Shown in pieces: positions 39,926 to 49,341 of a stretch of DNA of 64,000 bases. The notes under the pieces were generated by a model. The model was not told the origin of the DNA. It made no database searches and was given only the letters and a program-made list of their open reading frames with translations. The stretch is from Streptomyces sp. NL15-2K. GTDB lineage: Bacteria; Actinomycetota; Actinomycetes; Streptomycetales; Streptomycetaceae. A program made the translations under genes and the position numbers. Location: the NCBI RefSeq assembly GCF_030551255.1, contig NZ_CP130630.1:2151501-2215500 (forward strand), in the 5' to 3' direction. Position 1 is the first letter of the stretch, and each line of letters opens with the position of its first letter.

Positions 39926-41680
39926 TCACGCCTCCTTCGGGTCGACAGGGCCAGCGGCGGGGCGGGCGGGACGGCGGGTGCGGCGCAGCGGCGGCTGGGC
40001 ACCCAGGCTCTTCGGGTCGAGGCCGGACCACTTGTGGCCGCTCGCGAAGAACTTGCGGCGGGCCATCAGCGTCAGCAGCGGCTTGGTGAAGAGGAACACG
40101 ACGACCACGTCGAGCAGGGTGGTCAGACCGAGCGTGAACGCGAAGCCCTGGACCTTGCCGACGGTGACGACGAACAGGACCGCGGCGGCGAGGAACGACA
40201 CGAAGTCGGAGACCAGGATGGTGCGCCGGGCACGCGGCCAGGCCCGCTCGACGGCGGGTCGCAGCGAGCGGCCCTCGCGGATCTCGTCGCGGACGCGTTC
40301 GAAGTACACGATGAACGAGTCCGCTGTGATGCCGATCGCGACGATGGCACCGCAGACGGCCGGCAGGTTCAGTGCGAAGCCGATGGCCGGGCCGAGCAGC
40401 GACATGATCACGTACGTCAGGGCCGCGGAGACCAGCAGTGAGGCGATGGCGATGAACGACAGGCCGCGGTAGTACACCAGCAGGTACAGGACGACCAGGG
40501 CAAGGCCGATCGCGCCGGCGATCAGACCGGCCTGCAGCTGCTCACCGCCGAGCGCGGCGGTCACCGTGGTGACGCTGTCCTCCTTGAAGGTCAGCGGCAG
40601 GGCGCCGTACGACAGCATGTTGGCCAGGCTCTCGGCCGACTGCTGGTTGAAGTTGCCGGAGATCTCCGCGTTGCCGCCGGTCAGCGCCTGGCTGACGTAC
40701 GGGTCGGAGACGACCTCGCCGTCGAGGACGATGGCGAACTGGTTCTGCGGGGACTGGTTCTTGGCCAGCTTGCCGGTGATCTCGGCGAACTTCTTGGTGC
40801 CGCTGTTCGTGAAGTCCATGGTGACCGTCCAGCCGGCACCCGTGGTGGTGTTGAGGACGGCCTGCGCCTTGTCCACGTCCGTGCCGTCGACCTCGGCGGG
40901 GCCGAGGATGTACTTCTGCCACTGGCCCTGCGAGTTCTGGCCGCAGGCCACGGTCGCGTCGCCGGGCTTGGCACCCTTGCCGGCGTTGGCGCGGGTTGCC
41001 GGCTTGGTGCAGTCGAGGGCGGCGTACTGCGCCTCGAGGTTGCCGGCCGCGTCACCGGAGGGGCTGCCGCTCGGGGACGGGGATGCGCTCGTGGACGGCG
41101 TGGGGTCGGCCTTCAGGGCGTCGGTGACCGCGCGGCCCTGCGAGGTGGGGCTGGCGGAGCCTGAGGGCGACTGCGACGAGGTCGCCTTGTCCTTGTCGGC
41201 GGGCTGGTCGGTCGCCTTGCCCGAGGCGCTGCCGGAGGGGCTCGGCGACGGGCTGGCCGGCGCGGCGCCGCCGGAGACCTCGGTCGCGACGACCGGCCGG
41301 AAGTAGAGCTTGGCGGTGGTGCCGACCTGGTCCTGGGCCTCCTTGGAGTTCGTGCCCTTGGGGATGTTGACGATGATGTTCCTGTCGCCCTGGGTCTGAA
41401 CCTCGGCTTCCGTGACACCCAGACCATTGACACGGCGGTTCATGATGTCGACCGCGGTGTCCATGTTGGTCTTGTTGATCGCGGATTCCTGGCCGGCCTC
41501 GGGGACCGCCCGGAGGGTGATGCTCGTACCACCGGCCAGGTCGATGCCGAGACGCGGAGTGGTGTGCCCGGAGAGGAACATCCCCCCGGTGAGCGCCACG
41601 ATGGCGATCAGGATGAGGGCCAGCGAGCGCCCCGGCTTGCTCTGGGCGCTCGAGCTCCGGCCCCTCTTAGGTGCTGCCAC
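39926..41680 (-). CDS. secD: Protein translocase subunit SecD
   Basis: Large SecDF subunit. The 584-aa protein has a first helix near residues 19-38 and 'LGIDLAGGTSITLRAV' in the P1 head. A ~75-residue Ser/Pro/Thr/Ala/Lys-rich loop inserted in P1 (about residues 138-215) is a lineage-specific extension. P1 base and helices 2-6 follow, with 'GALPLTFKEDS' and 'AIGITADSFIVYFERVRDEI'. The GTG at 41678-41680 is used. It is between yajC (133 nt upstream) and secF (3 nt downstream). Confidence 0.96.
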   Translation of the reverse strand: MAAPKRGRSSSAQSKPGRSLALILIAIVALTGGMFLSGHTTPRLGIDLAGGTSITLRAVPEAGQESAINKTNMDTAVDIMNRRVNGLGVTEAEVQTQGDRNIIVNIPKGTNSKEAQDQVGTTAKLYFRPVVATEVSGGAAPASPSPSPSGSASGKATDQPADKDKATSSQSPSGSASPTSQGRAVTDALKADPTPSTSASPSPSGSPSGDAAGNLEAQYAALDCTKPATRANAGKGAKPGDATVACGQNSQGQWQKYILGPAEVDGTDVDKAQAVLNTTTGAGWTVTMDFTNSGTKKFAEITGKLAKNQSPQNQFAIVLDGEVVSDPYVSQALTGGNAEISGNFNQQSAESLANMLSYGALPLTFKEDSVTTVTAALGGEQLQAGLIAGAIGLALVVLYLLVYYRGLSFIAIASLLVSAALTYVIMSLLGPAIGFALNLPAVCGAIVAIGITADSFIVYFERVRDEIREGRSLRPAVERAWPRARRTILVSDFVSFLAAAVLFVVTVGKVQGFAFTLGLTTLLDVVVVFLFTKPLLTLMARRKFFASGHKWSGLDPKSLGAQPPLRRTRRPARPAAGPVDPKEA

Positions 41681-41813
41681 CTTCTCGTACTCCCTCTCGG
41701 GCCGCCTCGCGCCCGGTCTGCGGGCGGGCGGCCATCACATGGTGTCGGTATCCCGTGCGAGCTGTGCACGGTCCGGGGCGCACGGCGGCAGGCCCGCGCG
41801 CCCAGGAGTGCGA

Positions 41814-42323
41814 CTACTTCGCGCCGGAGTCGCCGTCGGTCTTCTTCGGCTCTTCGTCCGTCTTGGCCTCGGTGGCCGGGGCCTCGGCGGGCTCCTCGGC
41901 CGGGTCCTTCTTACCAAGGTCGACGGCCTTGTCGTCGGAGGCGGCGGCAGCGTCGTCGGCGGGCTCGTCGGTCTCGTCGGCCTCGGTGAGGGAGGAGGCG
42001 TCGTCCGGGACGACGTCGGTGTCGGACTTCAGGTCGTGCTCGATGCCGTGGACGATGCGGTTGTACTCGTCGTCGGAGAGAACGGCACCGATCGCGTTCT
42101 TCGCGAAGAGCAGCTCGACGCCCGGACCGGCGTCGACGAGAACCGAGTCCTCGTTGACTTCCTTGACCGTCGCGTACATGCCCCCGATCGTGCGGATGCC
42201 ACTGCCGGGCTGCATCTGATTGCGCATGTCGGCGGCCTGCTGCTGCTTCTTCTTCGCCGACCGGGTCATCAGGAACATGGCCCCGATGAGCACGATGAAC
42301 GGGAGGAGGGTCACGAGACTCAC
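41814..42323 (-). CDS. yajC: Preprotein translocase accessory subunit YajC
   Basis: Small single-span protein of the SecDF-YajC complex. The 169-aa protein has one transmembrane helix at about residues 3-20 ('LVTLLPFIVLIGAMFLM'), the conserved 'RSAKKKQQQAADMRNQMQPG' and 'GMYATVKEVNEDSVLVDAGP'. A ~70-residue Asp/Glu/Ala/Lys-rich acidic tail makes it longer than E. coli YajC (~110 aa). The GTG at 42321-42323 is used. It is first of the yajC-secD-secF-apt series. Confidence 0.95.
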   Translation of the reverse strand: MSLVTLLPFIVLIGAMFLMTRSAKKKQQQAADMRNQMQPGSGIRTIGGMYATVKEVNEDSVLVDAGPGVELLFAKNAIGAVLSDDEYNRIVHGIEHDLKSDTDVVPDDASSLTEADETDEPADDAAAASDDKAVDLGKKDPAEEPAEAPATEAKTDEEPKKTDGDSGAK

Positions 42324-42497
42324 GGGTCGGAACTTCCTTCACGCGACCGCGATGTGAGCGGCCTGATGGTTGGGGGTGTGCATACCGCCGACAAAGGCGG
42401 CATCGGCGGAGTCTAAGCGAGTCCGCGCGCATGGAACAACGTTCAGCATGGCACCGGGGTTCCTGCTCCGGCCAATGCGCACGTCGTCACCGCGCCG

Positions 42498-43568
42498 TCA
42501 CGTCCCGAACAGGTCCTGTTGTCCGTTTCCAGCGGCCGCCGAACGGGGCGGGGTGAGGCCGAGATGCGCCCATGCGGCCGGGGTGGCGACGCGACCGCGC
42601 GGTGTACGGGCGAGCAGCCCCTCCCGGACCAGGAAGGGCTCGGCGACCTCCTCCACGGTCTCACGCTCCTCCCCCACCGCGACCGCCAGCGTGGACAGGC
42701 CGACGGGTCCGCCGCCGAACAGCTTGAGCAGGGCCTGAAGAACGCCCCGGTCGAGACGGTCGAGGCCGCGGGCGTCGACCTCGTAGACGGCGAGGGCCGC
42801 CGCGGCGATGTCGCGCGTGATCAGACCGTCGGCCTTGACCTGCGCGTAGTCGCGGACGCGGCGCAGCAGACGGTTGGCGATACGGGGGGTGCCGCGCGAG
42901 CGGCCGGCGATCTCGGCGGCGCCGTCGGCCTCGATCTCCACGTCCAGCAGGTGCGCCGAGCGGTGGATGACGCGCTCCAGCTCGACGGGTTCGTAGAACT
43001 CCATGTGCGCGGTGAAGCCGAAGCGGTCGCGCAGCGGCGGTGGCAGCAGGCCCGCGCGCGTGGTGGCGCCGACCAGGGTGAAGGGCGGCAGTTCCAGCGG
43101 GATGGCGGTGGCGCCGGGGCCCTTGCCGACGATGACGTCGACGCGGAAGTCCTCCATCGCCATGTAGAGCATCTCCTCGGCGGGCCGGGACATGCGGTGG
43201 ATCTCGTCGAGGAAGAGGACCTCGCCCTCCTGGAGGGAGGAGAGGATGGCGGCGAGGTCGCCGGCGTGCTGGATGGCGGGCCCGCTGGTGATGCGGATCG
43301 GGGCGTTCATCTCGGCGGCGATGATCATCGACAGGGTGGTCTTGCCGAGGCCGGGGGCGCCGGAGAGCAGCACATGGTCGGCGGTGGCCCCCCGCGCGCG
43401 TGCGGCGCGCAGGACGAGGTCGAGCTGTTCGCGGACCTTCTCCTGGCCGATGAACTCGTCCAGGTCCTTGGGGCGCAGGGCGGCCTCGACGGCCTGGTCC
43501 TCACCGTCGGCGACAGGGCCCACCAGCCGCTCGGAGGCGGGGGTGTCGGTCGTGTCGTCCCAGTTCAT
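42498..43568 (-). CDS. ruvB: Holliday junction branch-migration ATPase RuvB
   Basis: AAA+ motor that drives branch migration with RuvA. The 356-aa protein has Walker A '[16 protein letters not shown]', Walker B '[20 protein letters not shown]', sensor 1 '[13 protein letters not shown]' and the C-terminal winged helix ('[20 protein letters not shown]'). The N-terminal PxxxxD(F/L)IGQ motif appears as '[18 protein letters not shown]'. The ATG is at 43566-43568, 25 nt after the ruvA stop. It is last in ruvC-ruvA-ruvB. Confidence 0.97.
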   Translation of the reverse strand: MNWDDTTDTPASERLVGPVADGEDQAVEAALRPKDLDEFIGQEKVREQLDLVLRAARARGATADHVLLSGAPGLGKTTLSMIIAAEMNAPIRITSGPAIQHAGDLAAILSSLQEGEVLFLDEIHRMSRPAEEMLYMAMEDFRVDVIVGKGPGATAIPLELPPFTLVGATTRAGLLPPPLRDRFGFTAHMEFYEPVELERVIHRSAHLLDVEIEADGAAEIAGRSRGTPRIANRLLRRVRDYAQVKADGLITRDIAAAALAVYEVDARGLDRLDRGVLQALLKLFGGGPVGLSTLAVAVGEERETVEEVAEPFLVREGLLARTPRGRVATPAAWAHLGLTPPRSAAAGNGQQDLFGT

Positions 43569-43593
43569 GTGGAGTGCCTCAAAGTGTGATGGG

Positions 43594-44199
43594 TCAGCGG
43601 GCTCGGTTCAGAGTCTGCAGGGCCGCCTTCAGCAACTGGCCGACCTGCGGGGTGCCCTCCGCGGCCTCGGCCTGCGGGGCCACGGCGGACACCGCCTCGT
43701 CGGCCTCGCGGGTCGCGTACCCCAGGCCGATCAGGGCGGCGTGCAGCTGGTCGCGCCAGCCGGTGCTGACCGGTGCGCCGACCGCGGGTGCGCCGATCGG
43801 CTCCCCGAGGCGGTCCTTCAGCTCCAGCAGCAGCTTCTGTGCGCCCTTCTTGCCGATTCCCGGGACGGCGATGAGCGCCTTCTCGTCCCCGGTCGAGACG
43901 GCCCGGCGCAGGGCGTCCGGGCTGTGGACCGCCAGCATGGCCTGGGCCAGGCGGGGACCGACACCGCTCGCGGTCTGGAGCAGCTCGAAGATCTGCCGCT
44001 CGTCGTCGTCCGCGAAGCCGTACAGGGTCAGCGAGTCCTCCCGTACGACGAGAGAGGTGGCGAGCTTGGCCGGCCGGCCGAGCCGGAGCGTGGACAGGGT
44101 GTTCGGCGTGCACTGGACGGCCATGCCGACGCCGCCCACCTCTACCACCGCGGCGTCGGGAGCGAGTGCGGCGACCGTGCCGCTGACGAAGGCGATCAT
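43594..44199 (-). CDS. ruvA: Holliday junction-binding protein RuvA
   Basis: Tetrameric DNA-binding platform for RuvB. The 201-aa protein has an N-terminal OB domain ('[20 protein letters not shown]'), two helix-hairpin-helix motifs ('[18 protein letters not shown]' and '[19 protein letters not shown]'), and a C-terminal RuvB-binding domain ('[20 protein letters not shown]'). The ATG at 44197-44199 overlaps the ruvC stop (ATGA). Confidence 0.97.
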   Translation of the reverse strand: MIAFVSGTVAALAPDAAVVEVGGVGMAVQCTPNTLSTLRLGRPAKLATSLVVREDSLTLYGFADDDERQIFELLQTASGVGPRLAQAMLAVHSPDALRRAVSTGDEKALIAVPGIGKKGAQKLLLELKDRLGEPIGAPAVGAPVSTGWRDQLHAALIGLGYATREADEAVSAVAPQAEAAEGTPQVGQLLKAALQTLNRAR

Positions 44200-44726
44200 G
44201 CCCTACGGCCTTTCGATGCGTGCAGGGCGACGGCCTGCTGGAGTCGGTTCTGGGCGGGGGCGCGCCAGATGTGGCAGATGGCGAGCGCGAGGGCGTCGGC
44301 GGCGTCGGCGGGCTTCGGGGGCGCGTCGAGCCGCAGCAGGCGGGTGACCATGGCACCGACCTGCGCCTTGTCGGCGCGGCCGCTGCCGGTGACGGCGGCC
44401 TTGACCTCGCTGGGCGTGTGCAGGGCGACGGGGATGCCGCGGCGGGCGGCGCAGAGCATGGCGACGGCGCTGGCCTGGGCGGTGCCCATCACGGTGCGGA
44501 CGTTGTGCTGGCTGAACACCCGCTCCACGGCGACGAATTCCGGCCGGTGTTCATCCAGCCATTGTTCGATGCCCTTTTCGATGGCGACGAGTCGACGGGC
44601 CAAGTCCGCGTCCACGGGCGTGCGGACGACACCGACGCCGAGCATGGTGAGCGACCGCCCTGCCACGCCTTCGACCACGCCGACACCGCATCGAGTCAGC
44701 CCCGGGTCCACCCCCAGTACGCGCAC
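44196..44726 (-). CDS. ruvC: Holliday junction resolvase RuvC
   Basis: Dimeric RNase H-fold nuclease cutting four-way junctions. The 176-aa protein has the first catalytic Asp in '[16 protein letters not shown]', the Glu in '[13 protein letters not shown]', and the last acidic pair in '[14 protein letters not shown]'. The GTG at 44724-44726 was chosen with GGGAGG 6 nt upstream; an adjacent GTG at 44727-44729 and a longer frame to 44780 are less likely. It is first in ruvC-ruvA-ruvB. Confidence 0.96.
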   Translation of the reverse strand: MRVLGVDPGLTRCGVGVVEGVAGRSLTMLGVGVVRTPVDADLARRLVAIEKGIEQWLDEHRPEFVAVERVFSQHNVRTVMGTAQASAVAMLCAARRGIPVALHTPSEVKAAVTGSGRADKAQVGAMVTRLLRLDAPPKPADAADALALAICHIWRAPAQNRLQQAVALHASKGRRA

Positions 44727-44783
44727 CACGCCCCTCCCTTCGATCGCCTGTTTGTGCAGGCTATCGGGTGCCACCGACAACGG

Positions 44784-44819
44784 CGGCGGGCCGGTGGGAC
44801 GTGTCCCACCGGCCCGCCG
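44784..44819 (-). terminator. Terminator after the YebC-family gene
   Basis: A 15-bp perfect GC stem (44784-44798 with 44805-44819) with a 6-nt loop, 23 nt below the stop of the 44843-45595 gene and before ruvC. No U run. It separates the YebC gene from the ruv operon. Confidence 0.75.
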
Positions 44820-44842
44820 AAGCCGCTCTGCTCACGGCAGCG

Positions 44843-45595
44843 TTACGCGTCGACCTTCTCCATGATCTCGTCGCTGACGTCGAAGTTGGCGAAGACGTTC
44901 TGCACGTCGTCGCTGTCCTCGAGCGCGTCGATCAGCTTGAAGATCTTCTTGGCGCCCTCCTCGTCCAGCTCGACCTGCATGGTCGGGACGAAGTTGGCCT
45001 CGGCGGAGTCGTAGTCGATCCCGGCGTCCTGGAGGGCGGTGCGGACCGCGACCAGGTCGGTGGCCTCGCTGATGACCTCGAAGTTCTCACCGAGGTCGTT
45101 GACTTCCTCGGCACCCGCGTCGAGCACGGCGCCCAGGACGTCGTCCTCCGTCAGCTCGCCCTTGGGGACGACGACGACGCCCTTGCGGTTGAAGAGGTAC
45201 GACACCGAACCGGGGTCGGCCATGGAGCCGCCGTTGCGGGTCATGGCGACGCGGACGTCGGAGGCGGCGCGGTTGCGGTTGTCGGTGAGGCACTCGATGA
45301 GCACCGCGACACCGTTCGGCCCGTAGCCCTCGTACATGATCGTCTCGTAGTCGGCGCCACCGGCCTCCAGGCCGGCACCGCGCTTGACCGCGGAGTCGAT
45401 GTTCTTGTTCGGGACCGACGACTTCTTCGCCTTCTGGATGGCGTCGTACAGCGTCGGGTTGCCGTCCGGGTCGGCACCGCCCATGCGCGCCGCGACCTCG
45501 ACGTTCTTGATCAGCTTCGCGAAGAGCTTGCCGCGTTTGGCGTCGATCACGGCCTTCTTGTGCTTCGTCGTGGCCCATTTAGAGTGGCCGGACAT
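44843..45595 (-). CDS. YebC/PmpR family protein (TACO1-like)
   Basis: Cytoplasmic factor described first as a transcriptional regulator and more recently, for YebC family members, as aiding translation of proline-rich stretches. The 250-aa protein opens with the hallmark '[20 protein letters not shown]' and '[20 protein letters not shown]', and later shows '[20 protein letters not shown]', '[10 protein letters not shown]' and '[18 protein letters not shown]'. All three domains are present. It sits between pdxT and ruvC, its normal neighbourhood in actinobacteria. Confidence 0.96.
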   Translation of the reverse strand: MSGHSKWATTKHKKAVIDAKRGKLFAKLIKNVEVAARMGGADPDGNPTLYDAIQKAKKSSVPNKNIDSAVKRGAGLEAGGADYETIMYEGYGPNGVAVLIECLTDNRNRAASDVRVAMTRNGGSMADPGSVSYLFNRKGVVVVPKGELTEDDVLGAVLDAGAEEVNDLGENFEVISEATDLVAVRTALQDAGIDYDSAEANFVPTMQVELDEEGAKKIFKLIDALEDSDDVQNVFANFDVSDEIMEKVDA

Positions 45596-45643
45596 CTGCC
45601 TGTCTCCTTCGCGTAACCCATCTCTGTACGAACGGCAGAGATC

Positions 45644-46252
45644 CTACAAGGACTCCGCGGTCCGCCTCGCGCGCACCATGTCGACGAACAGGGCGTGCAC
45701 GCGGTGGTCGCCGGTCAGTTCGGGGTGGAACGACGTGGCCAGCGCGTCGCCCTGGCGGACCGCGACGATGTGGCCGTCGTGCTCGGCCAGCACCTCCGCC
45801 TCGGCGCCGACGGACTCCACCCAGGGAGCGCGGATGAAGACCCCCTCCACAGGATCGCCCGCGATGCCCTTGACGTCGAGGGCCGCTTCGAAGGACTCGT
45901 TCTGGCGTCCGAAGGCGTTGCGGCGCACGATCATGTCGATGCCGCCGACGGTCTCCTGACCCGAGCGCGGGTCGAGGATCTTGTCGGCCAGCATGATCAT
46001 GCCGGCGCAGGTGCCGTAGACGGGCATGCCGCTGTGCACGCGCGTGCGTAGCGGTTCCATCACGCCGAAGAGGACGGCCAGTTTGGAGATGGTCGTGGAC
46101 TCACCGCCGGGGATGACGAGGCCGTCGACCGCGGCGAGCTCTTCGGGGCGCCGCACCGGCCTGGCCACGGCGTCGGCCGCGGCCAGGGCGATGAGGTGCT
46201 CCCGTACGTCGCCCTGGAGGGCCAGGACGCCTATGACAGGTGCGTCGGTCAT
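45644..46252 (-). CDS. pdxT: Pyridoxal 5'-phosphate synthase glutaminase subunit PdxT
   Basis: Class I glutaminase that supplies ammonia to PdxS. The 202-aa protein has '[13 protein letters not shown]', '[14 protein letters not shown]', the nucleophile Cys in 'GTCAGMIML', '[20 protein letters not shown]', and the His-x-Glu of the triad in '[16 protein letters not shown]'. The ATG at 46250-46252 lies 40 nt below the pdxS stop. Confidence 0.97.
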   Translation of the reverse strand: MTDAPVIGVLALQGDVREHLIALAAADAVARPVRRPEELAAVDGLVIPGGESTTISKLAVLFGVMEPLRTRVHSGMPVYGTCAGMIMLADKILDPRSGQETVGGIDMIVRRNAFGRQNESFEAALDVKGIAGDPVEGVFIRAPWVESVGAEAEVLAEHDGHIVAVRQGDALATSFHPELTGDHRVHALFVDMVRARRTAESL

Positions 46253-46292
46253 GTAGGTGCAGTCCTCAGTACGTGCGGTGCCAAAAGGTGGC

Positions 46293-47204
46293 TTACCAGC
46301 CGCGGTTGGCGTAGCGCTCGGTCTCGGGGAGGGTGTCGCAGTTGATGCCGACCATGGCCTCGCCGAGGTTGCGCGACGCGTCCGCGATGATCTTCGGGTC
46401 GTCGTAGAAGGTGGTCGCCTTGACGATGGCGGCGGCGCGCTTGGCCGGGTCGCCGGACTTGAAGATGCCGGAGCCGACGAAGACGCCCTCGGCGCCGAGC
46501 TGACGCATCAGGGCGGCGTCTGCCGGGGTGGCGACGCCACCGGCGGAGAAGAGGACCACCGGGAGCTTGCCCAGCTCGGAGACTTCCTTGACGAGCTCGT
46601 ACGGGGCGCGCAGGTCCTTGGCGGCCGCGTACAGCTCGTTGTTGTCGAAGCCGCGCAGCTTGGCGATCTCGTTCTTGATCTGCCGCAGGTGGCGGACGGC
46701 CTCGACGACGTTGCCGGTGCCGGCCTCGCCCTTGGAGCGGATCATCGCGGCGCCCTCGGCGATGCGGCGCAGGGCCTCGCCCAGGTTGGTGGCACCGCAG
46801 ACGAAGGGGGTCGTGAACGCCCACTTGTCGGAGTGGTTGACCTCGTCGGCCGGGGTGAGGACCTCGGACTCGTCGATGTAGTCGACGCCGAGGGACTGCA
46901 GCACCTGGGCCTCGACGAAGTGGCCGATGCGCGACTTGGCCATCACCGGGATGGACACGGCCTCGATGATGCCCTCGATCATGTCCGGGTCGGACATGCG
47001 GGCCACGCCGCCGTCCTTGCGGATGTCGGCGGGGACGCGCTCCAGGGCCATGACGGCGACGGCGCCCGCGTCCTCGGCGATCTTCGCCTGCTCCGGCGTG
47101 ACGACGTCCATGATCACGCCGCCCTTGAGCTGCTCGGCCATGCCGCGCTTCACGCGGGCCGTGCCGGTCTCGGGAGCCTGGTTGTCGGAAAGCGTGCTGG
47201 ACAC
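46293..47204 (-). CDS. pdxS: Pyridoxal 5'-phosphate synthase lyase subunit PdxS
   Basis: Builds PLP from ribose 5-phosphate, glyceraldehyde 3-phosphate and PdxT-derived ammonia. The 303-aa (beta/alpha)8 protein has '[20 protein letters not shown]', '[20 protein letters not shown]', '[20 protein letters not shown]', the active Lys in '[19 protein letters not shown]', and the phosphate loop '[20 protein letters not shown]'. The GTG at 47202-47204 is used. It is first of the pdxS-pdxT pair, with the YebC gene after a further 48 nt. Confidence 0.97.
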   Translation of the reverse strand: MSSTLSDNQAPETGTARVKRGMAEQLKGGVIMDVVTPEQAKIAEDAGAVAVMALERVPADIRKDGGVARMSDPDMIEGIIEAVSIPVMAKSRIGHFVEAQVLQSLGVDYIDESEVLTPADEVNHSDKWAFTTPFVCGATNLGEALRRIAEGAAMIRSKGEAGTGNVVEAVRHLRQIKNEIAKLRGFDNNELYAAAKDLRAPYELVKEVSELGKLPVVLFSAGGVATPADAALMRQLGAEGVFVGSGIFKSGDPAKRAAAIVKATTFYDDPKIIADASRNLGEAMVGINCDTLPETERYANRGW

Positions 47205-47331
47205 GGGGTGACCTCACTCGGTGGAAAAGGGTCTCTGCAACCACTGAGGAAACGGGAGAGGACCAGGCCACAGCAAGGGCCAATGGGGAGCCGGTGGATC
47301 GTTTTCGGGCCACCTCCCGGACAACCGCCGT

Positions 47332-47874
47332 TCAGGCCGCCCGGTCCACCAGTGCCGCCGGCGGCTCGTCGTCCATCTCGAACGCCATCGGGAACGGCGC
47401 GTGTCCCGCCAGCCGGAACCAGCGCACCTTGCGGTGCCGTCGCAGGGCGCGGGCGGCCCGTACGGCGTCGTTGTGGAAGCGCCGGGCCATCGGCACCCGG
47501 CGCACCGCCTCGGTCAGTTCCCGGGCCGCCGCCTCTCCCCCGGGCGCCTCGCGCACCGCCTCGACCTGCGGGGCCTCGGCGAACACGGCGCGCAGTGCCT
47601 GGCTCAACTCGCTCTCGGCGACCTCCCGTTGCTCCTCCTCGGCCTGCCGGGCGGCGTGCGCGGCCTCGTACAGGACGATCGACGCGGCCGGGTCGAGCAC
47701 ACCGGAGGTCGCCAGCTCCTGGGCCACCGAGGCGCGGCGCAGCAGTTGCGCGTCGAGGGCGGCACGGGCCGCGTCGATCCGGGCGTGCAACCGGTCGAGC
47801 CGGCCGGCGGTCCAGCTCAGGTAGAGGCCGATCGCGACCAGCGCGACGAGGATCCAGATGAGGGTTGCGGTCAC
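47332..47874 (-). CDS. LemA-like single-span membrane protein
   Basis: A 180-aa protein with an N-terminal helix 'ATLIWILVALVAIGLYLSW' followed by an all-helical soluble domain ('LDRLHARIDAARAALDAQLL', 'RRASVAQELATSGVL', 'RRFHNDAVRAARALRRHR'). It ends in 'LAGHAPFPMAFEMDDEPP', which resembles the tail of LemA-type proteins with their AxxxG(F)/YFE ends. LemA assignment is by pattern only. The GTG at 47872-47874 has no strong Shine-Dalgarno. It lies upstream of pdxS with 127 nt between. Confidence 0.7.
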   Translation of the reverse strand: MTATLIWILVALVAIGLYLSWTAGRLDRLHARIDAARAALDAQLLRRASVAQELATSGVLDPAASIVLYEAAHAARQAEEEQREVAESELSQALRAVFAEAPQVEAVREAPGGEAAARELTEAVRRVPMARRFHNDAVRAARALRRHRKVRWFRLAGHAPFPMAFEMDDEPPAALVDRAA

Positions 47875-47983
47875 GGGCGGCAAGGCTACCCGTGACCGGT
47901 GACACGCCCCCACCCGCCCGAAACCGGCCTTCTCCGGCGCGATTCGCCCTTGGAGCGGGTCGCGCCCTTCGGAACCCTGGTGT

Positions 47984-48039
47984 GCGCGGGATCGACTGTA
48001 TCCGCGACGAGGCGCGGGATCGACTGTGTCCGCGACGAG
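47984..48039. repeat. Tandem 28-bp dyad repeat upstream of the secreted hydrolase
   Basis: Two adjacent 28-bp units (47984-48011 and 48012-48039) differing at one base. Each holds a dyad GGAT-CGACTGT-ATCC (the second has GTCC) flanked by GCG arms. The second unit ends 11 nt before the hydrolase start codon, over the ribosome binding region. It could be a duplicated operator; none of the flanking genes is an obvious regulator. Confidence 0.7.
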
Positions 48040-48050
48040 GGGGGACGAGC

Positions 48051-49280
48051 ATGGACAGACGTACGGTGCTGGCGGCGGGAGTCGCCGCACTGGCCGCGGC
48101 CGGACTCGGCGCCGGGCAGTCGGCGAGCGCGGCGACCAGGGGCGAAGCGGGGCTCGTCCCGAGGATCGGGCGGGCCCTGGGTCCGACCGCGCGGGAGGCG
48201 GGCGTCGAGCGGGGCGACGGCTGGGTGCGTGCCCGGTTCACCGTGGCCGACGGCGGGGTGCCGTTCGCCGTGGACGTCGTCGCCGACACCGGGCGGGCGC
48301 CCACCGCCGTGGCGTATCTGCTGCCGGGCAGCGGTATGAACTTCGCCGGCAACTTCTTCACCCCGCGCGAGCACAACCTCGCGCACCACTTCCGGCGACT
48401 CGGGCACCTCGTCGTCGGCGTCACCCCGCGCGAGGACCTGGCCTCGGCGGACGCCGTCACGGCCGACTGGGGGCTCGCCGCCCACCGACGCGACCTCCGT
48501 AGGGTCGTCGGCGCCCTCGACACGGCACTGCGTCTGCCCTACCGGCTCGTCGGCCATTCCTCGGGCGCCGGGCTCGCCCTGGACGCCGCGGCCGGTGACG
48601 CGTCGCCCCGGCTGCGGCAGGTGGTCGTCATCGACACCACCGGTCCCTACGACGGTGAGCTCGCCGCACGGGCCGCGCAGACCCGGGACGACCTGCAGGC
48701 GCAGATCGACGCGGGCGGGTTCGCGACGGATCTTGGGTTCAAGGCGCTGTTCGCCCGTGCCGTGGCCGACCCCGACGGGCCCAGCGCCGTACCGCGTCCG
48801 GTCGATCCCACGACCCGGTTCACCAACGCGGGGCTCGCCCACTTCGCCGTGATCCGCACCAGCACGCTCCCCGGTGCCGCGAACTGGATCTACCGCCAGG
48901 GCCACGGCGCGGGGACGTACACCTTCGGCGCCACGCCCGCCGAGGACCGGTTCGCCCTCAACCACACTCCGTTCGCCGTCTGGGCCGACGCGGTGGCGGC
49001 GCTGGGCAGCGGGCTCGTCCCGACCGCGCTGCTGCGCGATCTCGCGGCCGTCTGGGCCGGCGACGAGACGACGTACCGCATCGCGTGGGACCGGATCCGT
49101 GCCGGGGTGGTGTGGGTGAACATGGAGCTGGGCCGCGGGGACCATCCGCGCGGTGCCGAGCTGATCCGCGCGGCGGGCAACGCTGGGGTGTCGTTCACGG
49201 TCGTGCCGGGGTACGGCCACGGCGACCCGGTGTTCAGCGCGACGGCCGACCGGGACGTGTGGCCGCTCCTGACGCCGTAG
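48051..49280 (+). CDS. Exported alpha/beta hydrolase
   Basis: A 409-aa secreted or cell-envelope hydrolase. The signal 'MDRRTVLAAGVAALAAAGLG' has a twin-arginine-like RRTVL and an ASA cleavage motif near residue 27. The catalytic Ser sits in the elbow 'LVGHSSGAGLALDAA' and the likely His in 'PGYGHGDPVF'; an Asp candidate is nearby. The substrate is unknown. The ATG at 48051 is preceded by GGGGGGA and by the tandem dyad. It stands on the plus strand between unrelated minus-strand genes, with no operon partner. Confidence 0.85.
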   Translation: MDRRTVLAAGVAALAAAGLGAGQSASAATRGEAGLVPRIGRALGPTAREAGVERGDGWVRARFTVADGGVPFAVDVVADTGRAPTAVAYLLPGSGMNFAGNFFTPREHNLAHHFRRLGHLVVGVTPREDLASADAVTADWGLAAHRRDLRRVVGALDTALRLPYRLVGHSSGAGLALDAAAGDASPRLRQVVVIDTTGPYDGELAARAAQTRDDLQAQIDAGGFATDLGFKALFARAVADPDGPSAVPRPVDPTTRFTNAGLAHFAVIRTSTLPGAANWIYRQGHGAGTYTFGATPAEDRFALNHTPFAVWADAVAALGSGLVPTALLRDLAAVWAGDETTYRIAWDRIRAGVVWVNMELGRGDHPRGAELIRAAGNAGVSFTVVPGYGHGDPVFSATADRDVWPLLTP

Positions 49281-49341
49281 AACGCCGTGGAAAGACCGCG
49301 GACGCCGAAGAAGAACCCCCTGGAAGTGGCCGGGCCCCGGG

